A DNA stretch of 64,000 nucleotides from Phytohabitans rumicis (GTDB lineage Bacteria > Actinomycetota > Actinomycetes > Mycobacteriales > Micromonosporaceae): positions 3,162,001-3,226,000 of the forward strand of contig NZ_BLPG01000001.1 in the NCBI RefSeq assembly GCF_011764445.1. Reading direction: 5' to 3'. How positions within the stretch are numbered: the first letter of the stretch is position 1; each line of letters begins with the position of its first letter. The position numbers and the translations under genes were made by a program. Below, one piece after another: positions 53,301 to 62,014 of the stretch. Under the pieces are notes generated by a model, which saw nothing but the letters and a program-made list of their open reading frames with translations, did not search any database and had not been told where the DNA came from.

Positions 53301-55230
53301 GAGCTACACCGGCTACATCGGACGATCGCTGTACTCGGCGGACCCGTACTTCGCCGGCGAGGTGGACGACTTCCGGATCTACAACCGGGCGCTGCCGCAC
53401 AGCGAGATCCTGGCGCTGGCCGGCAACACCACCGGCATCGCGGTCGCCGCGGTGCCGGAACTGAAGGTGGACGCGATCGTCGACGACGCGAACAGCAAGG
53501 TGGTGCTGCCGGTCAAGGAGGGCACCGACGTTCGCAAGCTGGCGCCCGGCTTCGTGCTGGCGCAGGGCGCGACGATCAGCCCGGCGTCCGGTACGACGCG
53601 TGACCTCACCACGCCCGTCACGTACGTGGTGACCGGCGCGGACGGGGCAAAGAGGACCTGGACCGTGGAGGCCAAGGTGATGAAGAGCCCGGTGCTGCCG
53701 GGGCTGTACGCCGACCCGAACATCGTGGTCTTCGGCAACCGCTTCTACATCTACCCGACGACGGATGGCTTCGCCGGCTGGAGCGGCACCCAGTTCAAGG
53801 CGTTTTCGTCGACCGACCTGGTGCACTGGGAGGACCACGGGGTCATCCTCGACCTCGGGCCGGACGTCTCCTGGGCGGACGACAGCGCGTGGGCGCCGTC
53901 CATCGTGGAGAAGAACGGGAAGTACTACTTCTACTTCAGCGGTGGCATGTCGACCGGCGACACCCGCAAGCACCTCGGCGTCGCGGTCGCGGACTCCCCC
54001 ACCGGGCCGTTCCACGACGCGCTCGGCAAGCCGCTGGTGCCCGCGGGGACGTACTCCGGTCAGATGATCGACTCTGCGGTCTTCACCGACGACGACGGCA
54101 GGTCCTACCTGTACTGGGGCAACGGCAACTCCTACCAGGTGCCGCTGAACGACGACATGGTCTCGTTCGACCCGGCCCAGGTGCGCACGTACAAGCCGAC
54201 CAACTACAACGAGGGCACCTTCGTCTTCAAGCGCAACGGCCTGTACTACTTCACCTGGTCGGAGAACGACACCCGCAGCGAGGACTACCAGGTGGCGTAC
54301 GCGACCGGCACGTCCCCGCTCGGGCCGTGGAGCGAGCGCAAGGGCGTGTTCCTCGCCAAGGACCTGTCGCTGGGCATCAAGGGCACCGGGCACCACTCGG
54401 TGGTCAACGTGCCGGGCACGGACGACTGGTACATCGCGTACCACCGGTTCGCGATCCCGGGCGGCGACGGCACGCACCGCGAAACCACCATCGACAAGCT
54501 GGAGTTCGAGGCGGACGGCACCATCAAGAAGGTGGTGCCCACATTGGAGAGCGTCGAGCCGGTCGTCAACCACGCCCCGGTGGCGGGCAGCGTGGCCGGT
54601 CCCTTGACGCCGGTGGCGATCGGCGCGGACGCGACGGTGAGCGTGCCGTTCACCGACGTGAACCCGACCGACCTGCACAGCTGCGCGGTGGACTGGAAGG
54701 ACGGCACGGTGTCCGCGGGCACGATCGCGGGCGGGCAGTGCACGGCCACCCACCGGTACGCCGGCCAGGGCGTCTTCGAGCCCGTGGTCACCGTCGCGGA
54801 CCTGCGCGGCGGCTCAGCGACGGCGACCCTGTCGTACCTGGTGACGTACAACGCGGCGGGGTCCTATGTGGCCGGCAGCGGCACGATCGACTCGCTCGGC
54901 GGGCGGGGCGTATTCGGGGTGACCGCCGGTACGGCCCAGCGCAACGGCGCGATCGCGCTGCGCTTCCGGACCGGTGACGTGGACTTCTCGGCCACCACGT
55001 ACCAGCGGCTGGCGCTGGGCAACCGGGAGGCGACGTACACCGGCGTGGGCACGCTGGCCGGCCGGGGCGAGTACGCGTACACGGTCTCGCTCGAAGACGG
55101 GCGGACCACGGACCGCTTCTGGATCCGGATCACCAACAAGCGCACCGGCGCCGTGGTGTACGACAGCCGCTACCGCTGCGGCACGGAACTCATCGCCACC
55201 GGCGCCATCCTTATCAAGACAGGCCGTTAG
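50306..55230 (+). CDS. Giant secreted protein with two GH43 domains, frameshifted near the 5' end
   Basis: ~1640 residues after correction. The signal peptide (to ~25) is followed by LamG-like domain 1 (~30-230, broken at the C run 50862-50864; one extra C gives 'TTTPGAIGGGVTTANYIGR') and two Ig-like domains. GH43 domain 1 (~417-730) has 'GLRDPFIIR', 'VIDSTMVEHNG' and 'INQGEGPTIF'. A Big_2 domain (~732-817), LamG 2 (~820-1040) and a short beta domain come next. GH43 domain 2 (~1131-1418) has 'LYADPNIVV', 'MIDSAVFTDDDG' and 'NYNEGTFVFKR'. PKD-like and C-terminal beta domains end the protein. Each GH43 shows the Asp, Asp, Glu set. Probable target: arabinan, xylan or arabinoxylan. Confidence 0.88.
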
Positions 55231-57205
55231 CCTCACGGACAACGGTTACGAGCTCGTCCATGATGCCGGTGAGCGCGAAGTCTTTCGGAGTGAAGACCCG
55301 CGCTACACCGGCGTCGCGGAGCTTGGCGGCGTCGGCGGGCGGGATGATCCCGCCGACGACCACCGGCAGGTCCGCACGGCCGGCCGCGCGCAGTCCATCC
55401 AGGACAGCGGGTACGGCGTTGAGGTGCGACCCGGACAGGACGGAGAGGCCGACGAGGTCGACGTCCTCTTCCACGGCGGCCGCCACGATCTGCCCCGGTG
55501 TGAGCCGGATGCCCTGGTAGACCACCTCGAACCCGGCGTCCCGGGCGCGCACCGCGATCTGCTCGGCGCCGTTGGAGTGGCCGTCGAGGCCGGGCTTGCC
55601 GACCAGCAGGCGCAGCCGGCCGGTGCCGAGGTCGCGGGCGGTCCGGCTGACCCGCTCGCGCACGCTGGACAGCGACGCGTCTTCGCGCAGCGCACCCGCG
55701 GCGGACAGCCCGGTCGGCGCCCGGTACTCGCCGAACACCTCGCGCAGCGCGCCCGCCCACTCGCCCGTGGTCACCCCGGCGCGGACGCAGTCGAGGGTCA
55801 CGGGCATCAGGTTTTCGGAGCCCGCGGCTTGCTCTTTCAAAAGAGTGAGCGCGTTGTCCACGGCGGACCGGTCGCGGCCGGCCCGCCACGCCCGTACGGC
55901 GTCCGCGGCGGACCGCTCCACGGCCGGGTCGACTTGCTCGATGGCCTCGGCGCCGGACGCGGTCAGCGGCGACGGCTCGGTCTCGGTGAACCGGTTGACG
56001 CCCACCACGACGTCCGTGCCCTCTTCCAGCCGGCGGCGGCGCTCGGCCAGCGAGGCGACGAGCGCGCTCTTGAGGTAGCCGGTCTCCACGGCGGCCACCA
56101 CGCCGCCCAGGTCCAGGATCTTGTCCAGCTCGACCCGGGCACCGTCCACGATGGAGTCCACCAGGCCCTCGACCACCCGCGACCCGTCGAACAGGTCCGG
56201 ATACTCCAGCAGGTCCGACTCGAACGCCAGCACCTGCTGCATGCGCAGTGACCACTGCTGGTCCCACGGGCGGGGCAGTCCGAGCGCCTCGTTCCACGCG
56301 GGGAGCTGGACCGCGCGGGCCCGCGCGCCACGGGAGAGCGTCACGCCGAGCATCTCCAGCACGATCCGCTGGATGTTGTTCTCCGGCTGCGCCTCGGTCA
56401 GCCCCAGGGAGTTCACCTGTACGCCGTACCGGAAGCGGCGCTGCTTCGCATCGGTCACCCCGTACCGGTCACGGGTCAGGTCGTCCCACAGCCGCGCGAA
56501 CGCCCGCATCTTCGCCATCTCCTCGACGAAGCGCACGCCCGCGTTGACGAAGAACGAGACCCGCTGCACGACGTCGCCCATCCGCTCCGGCGGGACCTGA
56601 CCGCTGTCGCGCACCGCGTCCAGCACGGCGACCGCGGTGGCGAGCGCGAAGCCGACCTCCTGCACGGGCGTCGCGCCGGCCTCCTGGAGGTGGTACGAGC
56701 AGATGTTGACCGGGTTCCACTTCGGAGCGTTGGCGACGGTCCAGGCGATCGTGTCGGTGGTCAGCCGCAGCGACGGCGCGGGCGGGAAGATGTACGTCCC
56801 GCGGGACAGGTACTCCTTGACGATGTCGTTCTGCGTCGTGCCGGCCAAGGCGTGAGTAGGGGCCCCCTGCTCATCCGCGGCGACGACGTACAGGGCGAGC
56901 AGCCACATGGCCGTCGCGTTGATCGTCATGGACGTGTTGGCCTCGGCCAGCGGGATGCCGTCGAAGAGCGCCCGCGCGTCGCCGAGGTGCGCCACCGGCA
57001 CGCCGACCCGGCCCACCTCGCCGGCGGCCAGCTCGTGATCTGGGTCATAGCCGGTCTGGGTCGGCAGGTCGAAGGCGACCGAGAGACCGGTCTGCCCTTT
57101 TGTCAGGTTGCGGCGGAAAAGCGCGTTGGTCGCGGCCGCCGACGAGTGCCCAGCGTAAGTGCGCATGACCCACGGGCGATCCCGCTCGGGTAGGCGACTC
57201 TCCAT
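55214..57205 (-). CDS. meaA: MeaA-type B12-dependent ethylmalonyl-CoA mutase
   Basis: 663 residues in one chain, unlike the two-subunit methylmalonyl-CoA mutase. The N-terminal catalytic barrel begins 'WVMRTYAGHSSAAATNALFR' and 'GLSVAFDLPTQTGYDPDH', typical of MeaA. 'EANTSMTINATAMWLLALYV' and 'NICSYHLQEAGATPVQEV' line the substrate site. The C-terminal cobalamin domain has the DxHxxG motif in 'GLDGHSNGAEQIAVRARDAG' and 'GGIIPPADAAKL'. Role: ethylmalonyl-CoA to methylsuccinyl-CoA in the ethylmalonyl-CoA pathway, or precursor supply. Its 3' end overlaps the GH43 gene by 17 bases. A cobalamin adenosyltransferase lies 4 kb away. Confidence 0.92.
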   Translation of the reverse strand: MESRLPERDRPWVMRTYAGHSSAAATNALFRRNLTKGQTGLSVAFDLPTQTGYDPDHELAAGEVGRVGVPVAHLGDARALFDGIPLAEANTSMTINATAMWLLALYVVAADEQGAPTHALAGTTQNDIVKEYLSRGTYIFPPAPSLRLTTDTIAWTVANAPKWNPVNICSYHLQEAGATPVQEVGFALATAVAVLDAVRDSGQVPPERMGDVVQRVSFFVNAGVRFVEEMAKMRAFARLWDDLTRDRYGVTDAKQRRFRYGVQVNSLGLTEAQPENNIQRIVLEMLGVTLSRGARARAVQLPAWNEALGLPRPWDQQWSLRMQQVLAFESDLLEYPDLFDGSRVVEGLVDSIVDGARVELDKILDLGGVVAAVETGYLKSALVASLAERRRRLEEGTDVVVGVNRFTETEPSPLTASGAEAIEQVDPAVERSAADAVRAWRAGRDRSAVDNALTLLKEQAAGSENLMPVTLDCVRAGVTTGEWAGALREVFGEYRAPTGLSAAGALREDASLSSVRERVSRTARDLGTGRLRLLVGKPGLDGHSNGAEQIAVRARDAGFEVVYQGIRLTPGQIVAAAVEEDVDLVGLSVLSGSHLNAVPAVLDGLRAAGRADLPVVVGGIIPPADAAKLRDAGVARVFTPKDFALTGIMDELVTVVREANGLS

Positions 57206-57270
57206 GCCAGCAGTCTAAGTTACCGTTAAGTCACATGAGCCGGTGAAAAACCCCACTAGGGTGAGGGCCC

Positions 57271-58113
57271 ATGGATTCCGCGATCTCCGTGCGTGGGTTG
57301 CGCAAGTCGTACGGCGACACCACCGCCGTGGCCGGGCTGGATCTCGAGGTACGCCACGGCGAGGTCTTCGCGCTGCTCGGGCCGAACGGGGCGGGCAAGA
57401 CCACGACGGTGGAGATCCTGGAGGGCTTCCGCAAGCGGGACGCGGGCGAGGTGCGCGTGCTCGGCCACGATCCGACCGAGGCGAGCCCCGGCTGGCGGGC
57501 CCGGGTCGGGATCGTGTTGCAGGGCACGGGTGAGTTCGAGGAGCTGACCGTCGCCGAGGTGGTGCGGCACTTCGCCGGGTTCTACCCGAACGCGGCCGAC
57601 CCCGACGACGTGATCGACCGGGTCGGGCTCACCGACAAGGCCAAGTCGCGTACGCACACCCTCTCCGGCGGCCAGAAGCGCCGGCTCGACGTCGCGCTCG
57701 GCATCGTCGGCCGGCCCGAACTGCTCTTCCTCGACGAGCCGACCACCGGCTTCGACCCGGCGGCCCGGCGCGAGTTCTGGCAGCTCATCCGCGACCTGGC
57801 CGGGGCCGGCACGACGATCCTGCTGACCACGCACTACCTGGACGAGGCCGAGGCGCTCGCCCAGCGCGTCGGGGTGATCGCCGCCGGGCAACTCATCGAG
57901 GTGGACGAGCCGAGCCGGCTGGGCGACAGATCGAACGCACCCGCGACGGTGTCCTGGCGTACCCCTGATGGATGGCAGTCGGAGCAGAGCGCGTCGCCGA
58001 CGGCGCTGGTGGCCGAGCTGGCCGCGCGCTTCGGCGGCGAAGTGCCGGGGCTGACGGTGACGCGGCCGACGCTGGAGGACGTTTACCTGAAGATGATCGG
58101 AGAAAAGGCGTGA
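57271..58113 (+). CDS. ABC transporter ATP-binding protein
   Basis: 280 residues. Walker A 'LLGPNGAGKTTTVEILEG', signature 'THTLSGGQKRRLDVAL', Walker B 'LLFLDEPTTGFDPAAR' and H-loop 'ILLTTHYLDEAEAL' are intact. The C-terminal ~60 residues resemble the DUF4162-type extension of exporter ATPases ('RPTLEDVYLKMIGE'). A TAGGGT at 57257-57262 is 8 bases before the ATG with no ribosome site, suggesting a leaderless message. Coupled to the permease by GTGA. Confidence 0.93.
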   Translation: MDSAISVRGLRKSYGDTTAVAGLDLEVRHGEVFALLGPNGAGKTTTVEILEGFRKRDAGEVRVLGHDPTEASPGWRARVGIVLQGTGEFEELTVAEVVRHFAGFYPNAADPDDVIDRVGLTDKAKSRTHTLSGGQKRRLDVALGIVGRPELLFLDEPTTGFDPAARREFWQLIRDLAGAGTTILLTTHYLDEAEALAQRVGVIAAGQLIEVDEPSRLGDRSNAPATVSWRTPDGWQSEQSASPTALVAELAARFGGEVPGLTVTRPTLEDVYLKMIGEKA

Positions 58114-58892
58114 TCGGGCTCGCGCGGCGGCAGGGCGTCCTGGAGATCAAGCAGTTCCTGCGCAGCCGGGAGTCGGTCGTCTTCACGATGGCGTTCCCGG
58201 TCATCATGATCTTGATTTTCGCGTCCATCTTCGACGGTGAGATCGCGCCGGGCATCAAATTCACCCAGTACTTCGTCACCGGGATGATCGCGACCGGCCT
58301 GCTGACGGTCGGCTTCCAGTCCCTCGCGATCCAGATCCCGATCGAGCGGGACCGGGGCGTGCTGAAGCGGCTGCGGGGTACGCCGATGCCGAAGTGGGTC
58401 TACTTCGCCGGCAAGGTTGTCATGGTCGCCGCGATCGGGGTGGTCGAGACGGCGATCCTGCTGGGGGTGTCCGCGGCGTTCTTCGACCTGTCGCTGCCGT
58501 CGTCGGCGTCGAAGTGGCTGACCTTCGCGTGGGTGTCCGTGCTGGGGCTGAGCGCGTGCACGCTGTGCGGGATCGCGTTCTCGTCGGTGCCGCGCAGCGC
58601 CCGGGGCGCCACCGCGGTGGTCACCCCGGTGGCGCTCGTCCTGCAGTTCATTTCGGGCGTGTTCTTCGTCTTCACCGACCTGCCCACGTGGATGCAGCAG
58701 ATCGCGGCGATCTTCCCGCTGAAGTGGATGTGTCAAGGGCTGCGGTCGGTGTTCCTGCCGCCGTCGTTCGCCGCCGCGGAGCCGGGGGGCTCGTGGGAGC
58801 TGGGCAAGGTGGCCCTGATCCTGGGGGCGTGGTGCATCGTGGGGCTGGTGTTGTGCGTGCGCACGTTCCGCTGGACCTCGGCGCGCTCCTAA
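58110..58892 (+). CDS. ABC-2 type transporter permease
   Basis: 260 residues from GTG 58110 overlapping the ATPase stop. Six membrane spans; 'IERDRGVLKRLRGTPMPKWV' is the conserved ABC-2 cytoplasmic loop and 'ALVLQFISGVFFVFTDLP' the family motif. Together with the preceding ATPase it forms a small exporter of unknown substrate. Its stop overlaps that of the convergent dehydrogenase. Confidence 0.92.
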   Translation: MIGLARRQGVLEIKQFLRSRESVVFTMAFPVIMILIFASIFDGEIAPGIKFTQYFVTGMIATGLLTVGFQSLAIQIPIERDRGVLKRLRGTPMPKWVYFAGKVVMVAAIGVVETAILLGVSAAFFDLSLPSSASKWLTFAWVSVLGLSACTLCGIAFSSVPRSARGATAVVTPVALVLQFISGVFFVFTDLPTWMQQIAAIFPLKWMCQGLRSVFLPPSFAAAEPGGSWELGKVALILGAWCIVGLVLCVRTFRWTSARS

Positions 58893-59737
58893 TACTCGTA
58901 GAACCCGCGGCCCGTCTTGCGGCCCAGGTCGCCGGCGGTGACCATGCGCTGCAGCAGCTCCGGCGGGAAGAACTTCTCGTCGGCGGTGTCGGTGTAGATG
59001 TTCTTGGTGGCGTGCAGGAGCACGTCGACGCCGGTCAGGTCGGTGGTGGCCAGCGGACCCATCGCGTGCCCGAAGCCGAGCTTGCAGGCGGTGTCGAGGT
59101 CTTCCGGGCTGACAACGCCGGACTCGACCAGCTTGACCGCCTCCACCACGAGCGCCGCGATCAGGCGGGTGGTGACGAAGCCGGCGATGTCGCGGTTGAC
59201 GACCACGCAGGTCTTGCCGATCTCCTCCGCGAACGCCTTCGCGGTGGCCAGCGTTTGGTCCGACGTTTTGTAGCCGCGGACCAGTTCGCAGAGCTTCATC
59301 ATCGGTACGGGCGAGAAGAAGTGCGTGCCCACCACCGACTCGGGGCGCTGGGTCGCCGTGGCGATCTGGGTGACCGGTATCGCACTGGTGTTCGTCGCCA
59401 GCACCGCGTCCGGCCGGCAGACCTTGTCGAGCTGCCGGAACACGTCCTGCTTCACGTCCAGGCGCTCGAAGACCGCCTCGACAACGATGTCCGCGTCCGC
59501 CGCCGCCTCCAGGTCGGTGGTGGTGGTGATCCGGGCCAGCGCCGCCTCGACGTCGTCGGCGCCGATCGCCCCCTTGCTGGCGAACTTCGACAGCGACGCG
59601 CGGATGCCGGCTACGCCGCGCCCCGTCGCCGCGTCGTCCAGGTCCCGCAGGGTCACCTGCCAGCCCGCCTGGGCGGCCACCTGGGCGATGCCCGATCCCA
59701 TCAAGCCGGCTCCGATGACCGCCAGTCGACCCGCCAT
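58889..59737 (-). CDS. 3-hydroxybutyryl-CoA dehydrogenase (single unit)
   Basis: 282 residues, ATG at 59737 with a GAGGAGTGAG site upstream. NAD motif 'LAVIGAGLMGSGIAQVAAQA', 'DIVVEAVFERLDVKQDVF', catalytic His in 'VVGTHFFSPVPMM' and 'NRDIAGFVTTRLIAALV' are all intact, and it ends 'DLGRKTGRGFYEY' as in the family. It acts in butyryl/crotonyl-CoA metabolism. Together with MeaA it suggests an ethylmalonyl-CoA-pathway neighbourhood, although crotonyl-CoA carboxylase/reductase is not in view. Confidence 0.93.
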   Translation of the reverse strand: MAGRLAVIGAGLMGSGIAQVAAQAGWQVTLRDLDDAATGRGVAGIRASLSKFASKGAIGADDVEAALARITTTTDLEAAADADIVVEAVFERLDVKQDVFRQLDKVCRPDAVLATNTSAIPVTQIATATQRPESVVGTHFFSPVPMMKLCELVRGYKTSDQTLATAKAFAEEIGKTCVVVNRDIAGFVTTRLIAALVVEAVKLVESGVVSPEDLDTACKLGFGHAMGPLATTDLTGVDVLLHATKNIYTDTADEKFFPPELLQRMVTAGDLGRKTGRGFYEY

Positions 59738-59815
59738 GTGCTCACTCCTCATCTGGTTGCCTGGTTGGATGCTAAACGACCATTCAGGGTGACCTTGAAG
59801 TGTCACACTGACGCC

Positions 59816-60136
59816 ATGGGGCTCGGCGACGCCTGGTACCTGGCGGGGCCGCTGATCGCATTCGCGGTCGTGGGCGTGCTGGCCGCGGTGCTGCGCTGGG
59901 CGTTCGGGCGGGACGAGGTGGTGACCCCAGCCCCGGTGACCGACGACTTCGGCCTGCTCCGGGTGGCCGCGCTCGTCGACCGCCTGGACGTGGCCCTGCG
60001 GGTACGCCAGGCGTTGCGCCGGGCCGGCATCCGCTCCACGCTGTCCACCGGCCTGGACGGGCTCATCAAGATCCTCGTCTTCCCCGACGACGCGGCGCGC
60101 GCCCGCCGGGTCCTGGAGCGCGACGGGTCGCCCTAA
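59816..60136 (+). CDS. Membrane-anchored DUF2007-like protein
   Basis: 106 residues. Residues ~8-28 form one membrane span ('[20 protein letters not shown]'). The C-terminal '[20 protein letters not shown]' and '[19 protein letters not shown]'-like segment (observed with R in place of the first K), plus the ending 'ARRVLERDG', match DUF2007 (putative signal-transducing) proteins. No ribosome site is obvious. Its stop overlaps the murA stop on the other strand by 4 bases. Confidence 0.75.
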   Translation: MGLGDAWYLAGPLIAFAVVGVLAAVLRWAFGRDEVVTPAPVTDDFGLLRVAALVDRLDVALRVRQALRRAGIRSTLSTGLDGLIKILVFPDDAARARRVLERDGSP

Positions 60137-61422
60137 AACGTGTACGTCGGCTCTTCGGGGGCCGCCGCGCGCTCGACCTTGACGCCCAGGCGGCGCAGAT
60201 CCGGCACGAAGCCCGGGTAGCCGCGGTCGATGTGGTGCACGTGCGAGATCTCGGTAAGCCCGTCGGCGCACAGCGCGGCCATGACGAGCCCCGCGCCGGC
60301 CCGGATGTCCGTCGCCGCCACCGGCGCGCAGGACAGCCGCTCGCGGCCGTTGACCACCGCGTGGTGGCCGTCGGTCCGGATGTCGGCGCCGAGCCGGACC
60401 ATCTCGTTCACGAACATGAACCGGCCGTCGAAGATGTTTTCCGTCACGAGCGAGACGCCCTCGCTCACCGAGGCGAGCCCGATCGCCATCGGCAGCAGGT
60501 CCGTCGGAAAGCCCGGGAACGGCAGGGTCACCACGTCCACCGCGCTCGGCCGGCGGTCCATCTGCACCCGGAAGCCGTCCGGCCGGGTCTCCACCAGGCC
60601 GCCCGCGGTCACCACCTTGTCCAGCGCGATCTCCAGGTGGGCCGGGTCGGCGCCGGTGACCGTCACGTCCCCCTGGGTCATCGCCGCGCCGAACGCCCAC
60701 GTACCGGCCACGATGCGGTCGCCCACGGTGGCGTGGTGCACCGGATGCAGCTCGGTCACGCCCTCGACGCGCAGGGTCGACGTACCGGCACCCGCGATCC
60801 GGGCGCCCATCTGCGTCAGCATCGTGCAGATGTCGACGATCTCCGGCTCCCGGGCCGCGTTGTCGATCACGGTCTGCCCGCGCGCGAGCACGGCCGCCAT
60901 CAGCAGGTTCTCCGTCGCGCCGACGCTGGGGAAGTCCAGCCAGATGGACGCGCCGCGCAGCCCGTACGGCGCCGAGGCGATCACGAACCCGTGCTCGCCG
61001 GAGACGTCCGCGCCCATCCGGGCCAGCCCGTCGACGTGCATGTCCAGCCCGCGGGACCCGATCGCGTCGCCGCCCGGGTGCGCCACCCGTGCCGACCCCC
61101 GCCGGGCCAGCAACGGGCCGAGCACGCAGATCGAGGCGCGCAGCCGCCGTACGAGGTCGTAGTCGGCCTCGGTGCCGGTGTGCTCGGGCACGTCGATGTG
61201 GACCTCGTCGCCGACGTACTCCACCGCGCAGCCGAGCCGCCGCAACACCTCACCCATGATCGCGATGTCCGTGATCCGGGGGATGTTGCTCACCACCGTA
61301 CGACCGGGGGCCAGCAGGGCGGCCGCCATCAACTTGAGCGCCGAGTTCTTGGCGCCCACGACCTGGACCTCGCCCGCCAGCCGCGCCCCACCCACAACCT
61401 GGATCACGTCCACGTCGGCCAT
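60133..61422 (-). CDS. murA: UDP-N-acetylglucosamine 1-carboxyvinyltransferase (MurA) with Asp at the Cys115 position
   Basis: 429 residues from ATG 61422, standard length. Substrate-binding K25-N26 are in '[17 protein letters not shown]'. The active-site loop reads '[17 protein letters not shown]', where the usual PGGCAIG cysteine is replaced by aspartate (D119). This Cys-to-Asp form is known from mycobacterial MurA and makes the enzyme insensitive to fosfomycin (established knowledge). '[19 protein letters not shown]' and '[18 protein letters not shown]' complete the family pattern. First committed step of peptidoglycan synthesis. Divergent from the cobalamin adenosyltransferase gene with a 28-base gap. 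Confidence 0.95.
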   Translation of the reverse strand: MADVDVIQVVGGARLAGEVQVVGAKNSALKLMAAALLAPGRTVVSNIPRITDIAIMGEVLRRLGCAVEYVGDEVHIDVPEHTGTEADYDLVRRLRASICVLGPLLARRGSARVAHPGGDAIGSRGLDMHVDGLARMGADVSGEHGFVIASAPYGLRGASIWLDFPSVGATENLLMAAVLARGQTVIDNAAREPEIVDICTMLTQMGARIAGAGTSTLRVEGVTELHPVHHATVGDRIVAGTWAFGAAMTQGDVTVTGADPAHLEIALDKVVTAGGLVETRPDGFRVQMDRRPSAVDVVTLPFPGFPTDLLPMAIGLASVSEGVSLVTENIFDGRFMFVNEMVRLGADIRTDGHHAVVNGRERLSCAPVAATDIRAGAGLVMAALCADGLTEISHVHHIDRGYPGFVPDLRRLGVKVERAAAPEEPTYTF

Positions 61423-61450
61423 CGTAGAAGCCGGACGTACGCTAAGGCTC
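61423..61450. promoter_or_regulatory. 28-base divergent gap between murA and the cobalamin adenosyltransferase
   Basis: Only 28 bases separate the two ATGs. TACGCT (61438-61443) lies 7 bases before ATG 61451 and no ribosome site is present, consistent with a leaderless transcript. The murA promoter must overlap it or lie inside the neighbouring gene. Confidence 0.5.
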
Positions 61451-62014
61451 ATGGCCGTCCACCTCACCCGCATCTACACGAAGGCCGGCGACACCGGCAC
61501 CACCCGGCTCGTCAACAACGAACAGGTGGCGAAGTCCGACCCGCGGATCGCCGCGTACGCCGATGTGGACGAGTGCAACGCCGCCATCGGGGTGGCGCTC
61601 GCGCTCGGCCAGCTCACCGACGAGGTGCGCGAAGTACTGACGCTGGTGCAGAACGACCTCTTCGACGTGGGCGCGGATCTGGCGAACCCATCGTCGGACG
61701 CTCCGGCGCTACGGGTCACCGAGGCGTACGTCGCCCGCCTTGAGGGCTGGTGCGACGACTTCAATGCCCGCCTGTCCACACTCGACTCCTTCGTACTGCC
61801 GGGCGGCACGCCAGGCGCCGCACTGCTGCACGTCGCGCGTACCGTCGCCCGTCGCGCCGAGCGGACGGCATGGACACTGGTGGATGCCGATCCCACACGA
61901 ACCGGCACCCTCCCGGCAAAGTATCTCAACCGGCTGTCGGATCTGCTGTTCATCTTGGCGAGAACGGCGAATCCCGACGGCGACGTGTTATGGGTGCCGG
62001 GCGCCAACCGGTGA
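61451..62014 (+). CDS. PduO-type ATP:cob(I)alamin adenosyltransferase
   Basis: 187 residues. ATP-binding N-terminus '[20 protein letters not shown]', then '[20 protein letters not shown]' and '[16 protein letters not shown]'. The conserved late motifs are '[20 protein letters not shown]', '[10 protein letters not shown]' and '[14 protein letters not shown]'. It makes adenosylcobalamin, the cofactor of MeaA. The gene order atpC-DUF2550-(this gene, opposite strand)-murA corresponds to Rv1311-Rv1312-Rv1314c-Rv1315 in Mycobacterium tuberculosis (from memory). Confidence 0.95.
   Translation: MAVHLTRIYTKAGDTGTTRLVNNEQVAKSDPRIAAYADVDECNAAIGVALALGQLTDEVREVLTLVQNDLFDVGADLANPSSDAPALRVTEAYVARLEGWCDDFNARLSTLDSFVLPGGTPGAALLHVARTVARRAERTAWTLVDADPTRTGTLPAKYLNRLSDLLFILARTANPDGDVLWVPGANR

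Noticed and set aside
50668-54753. A 1361-codon open frame on the minus strand
   Set aside because: It is antisense to the GH43 gene. It is rich in Arg, Val, Gly and His with no domain, as expected of a shadow frame in high-GC DNA.
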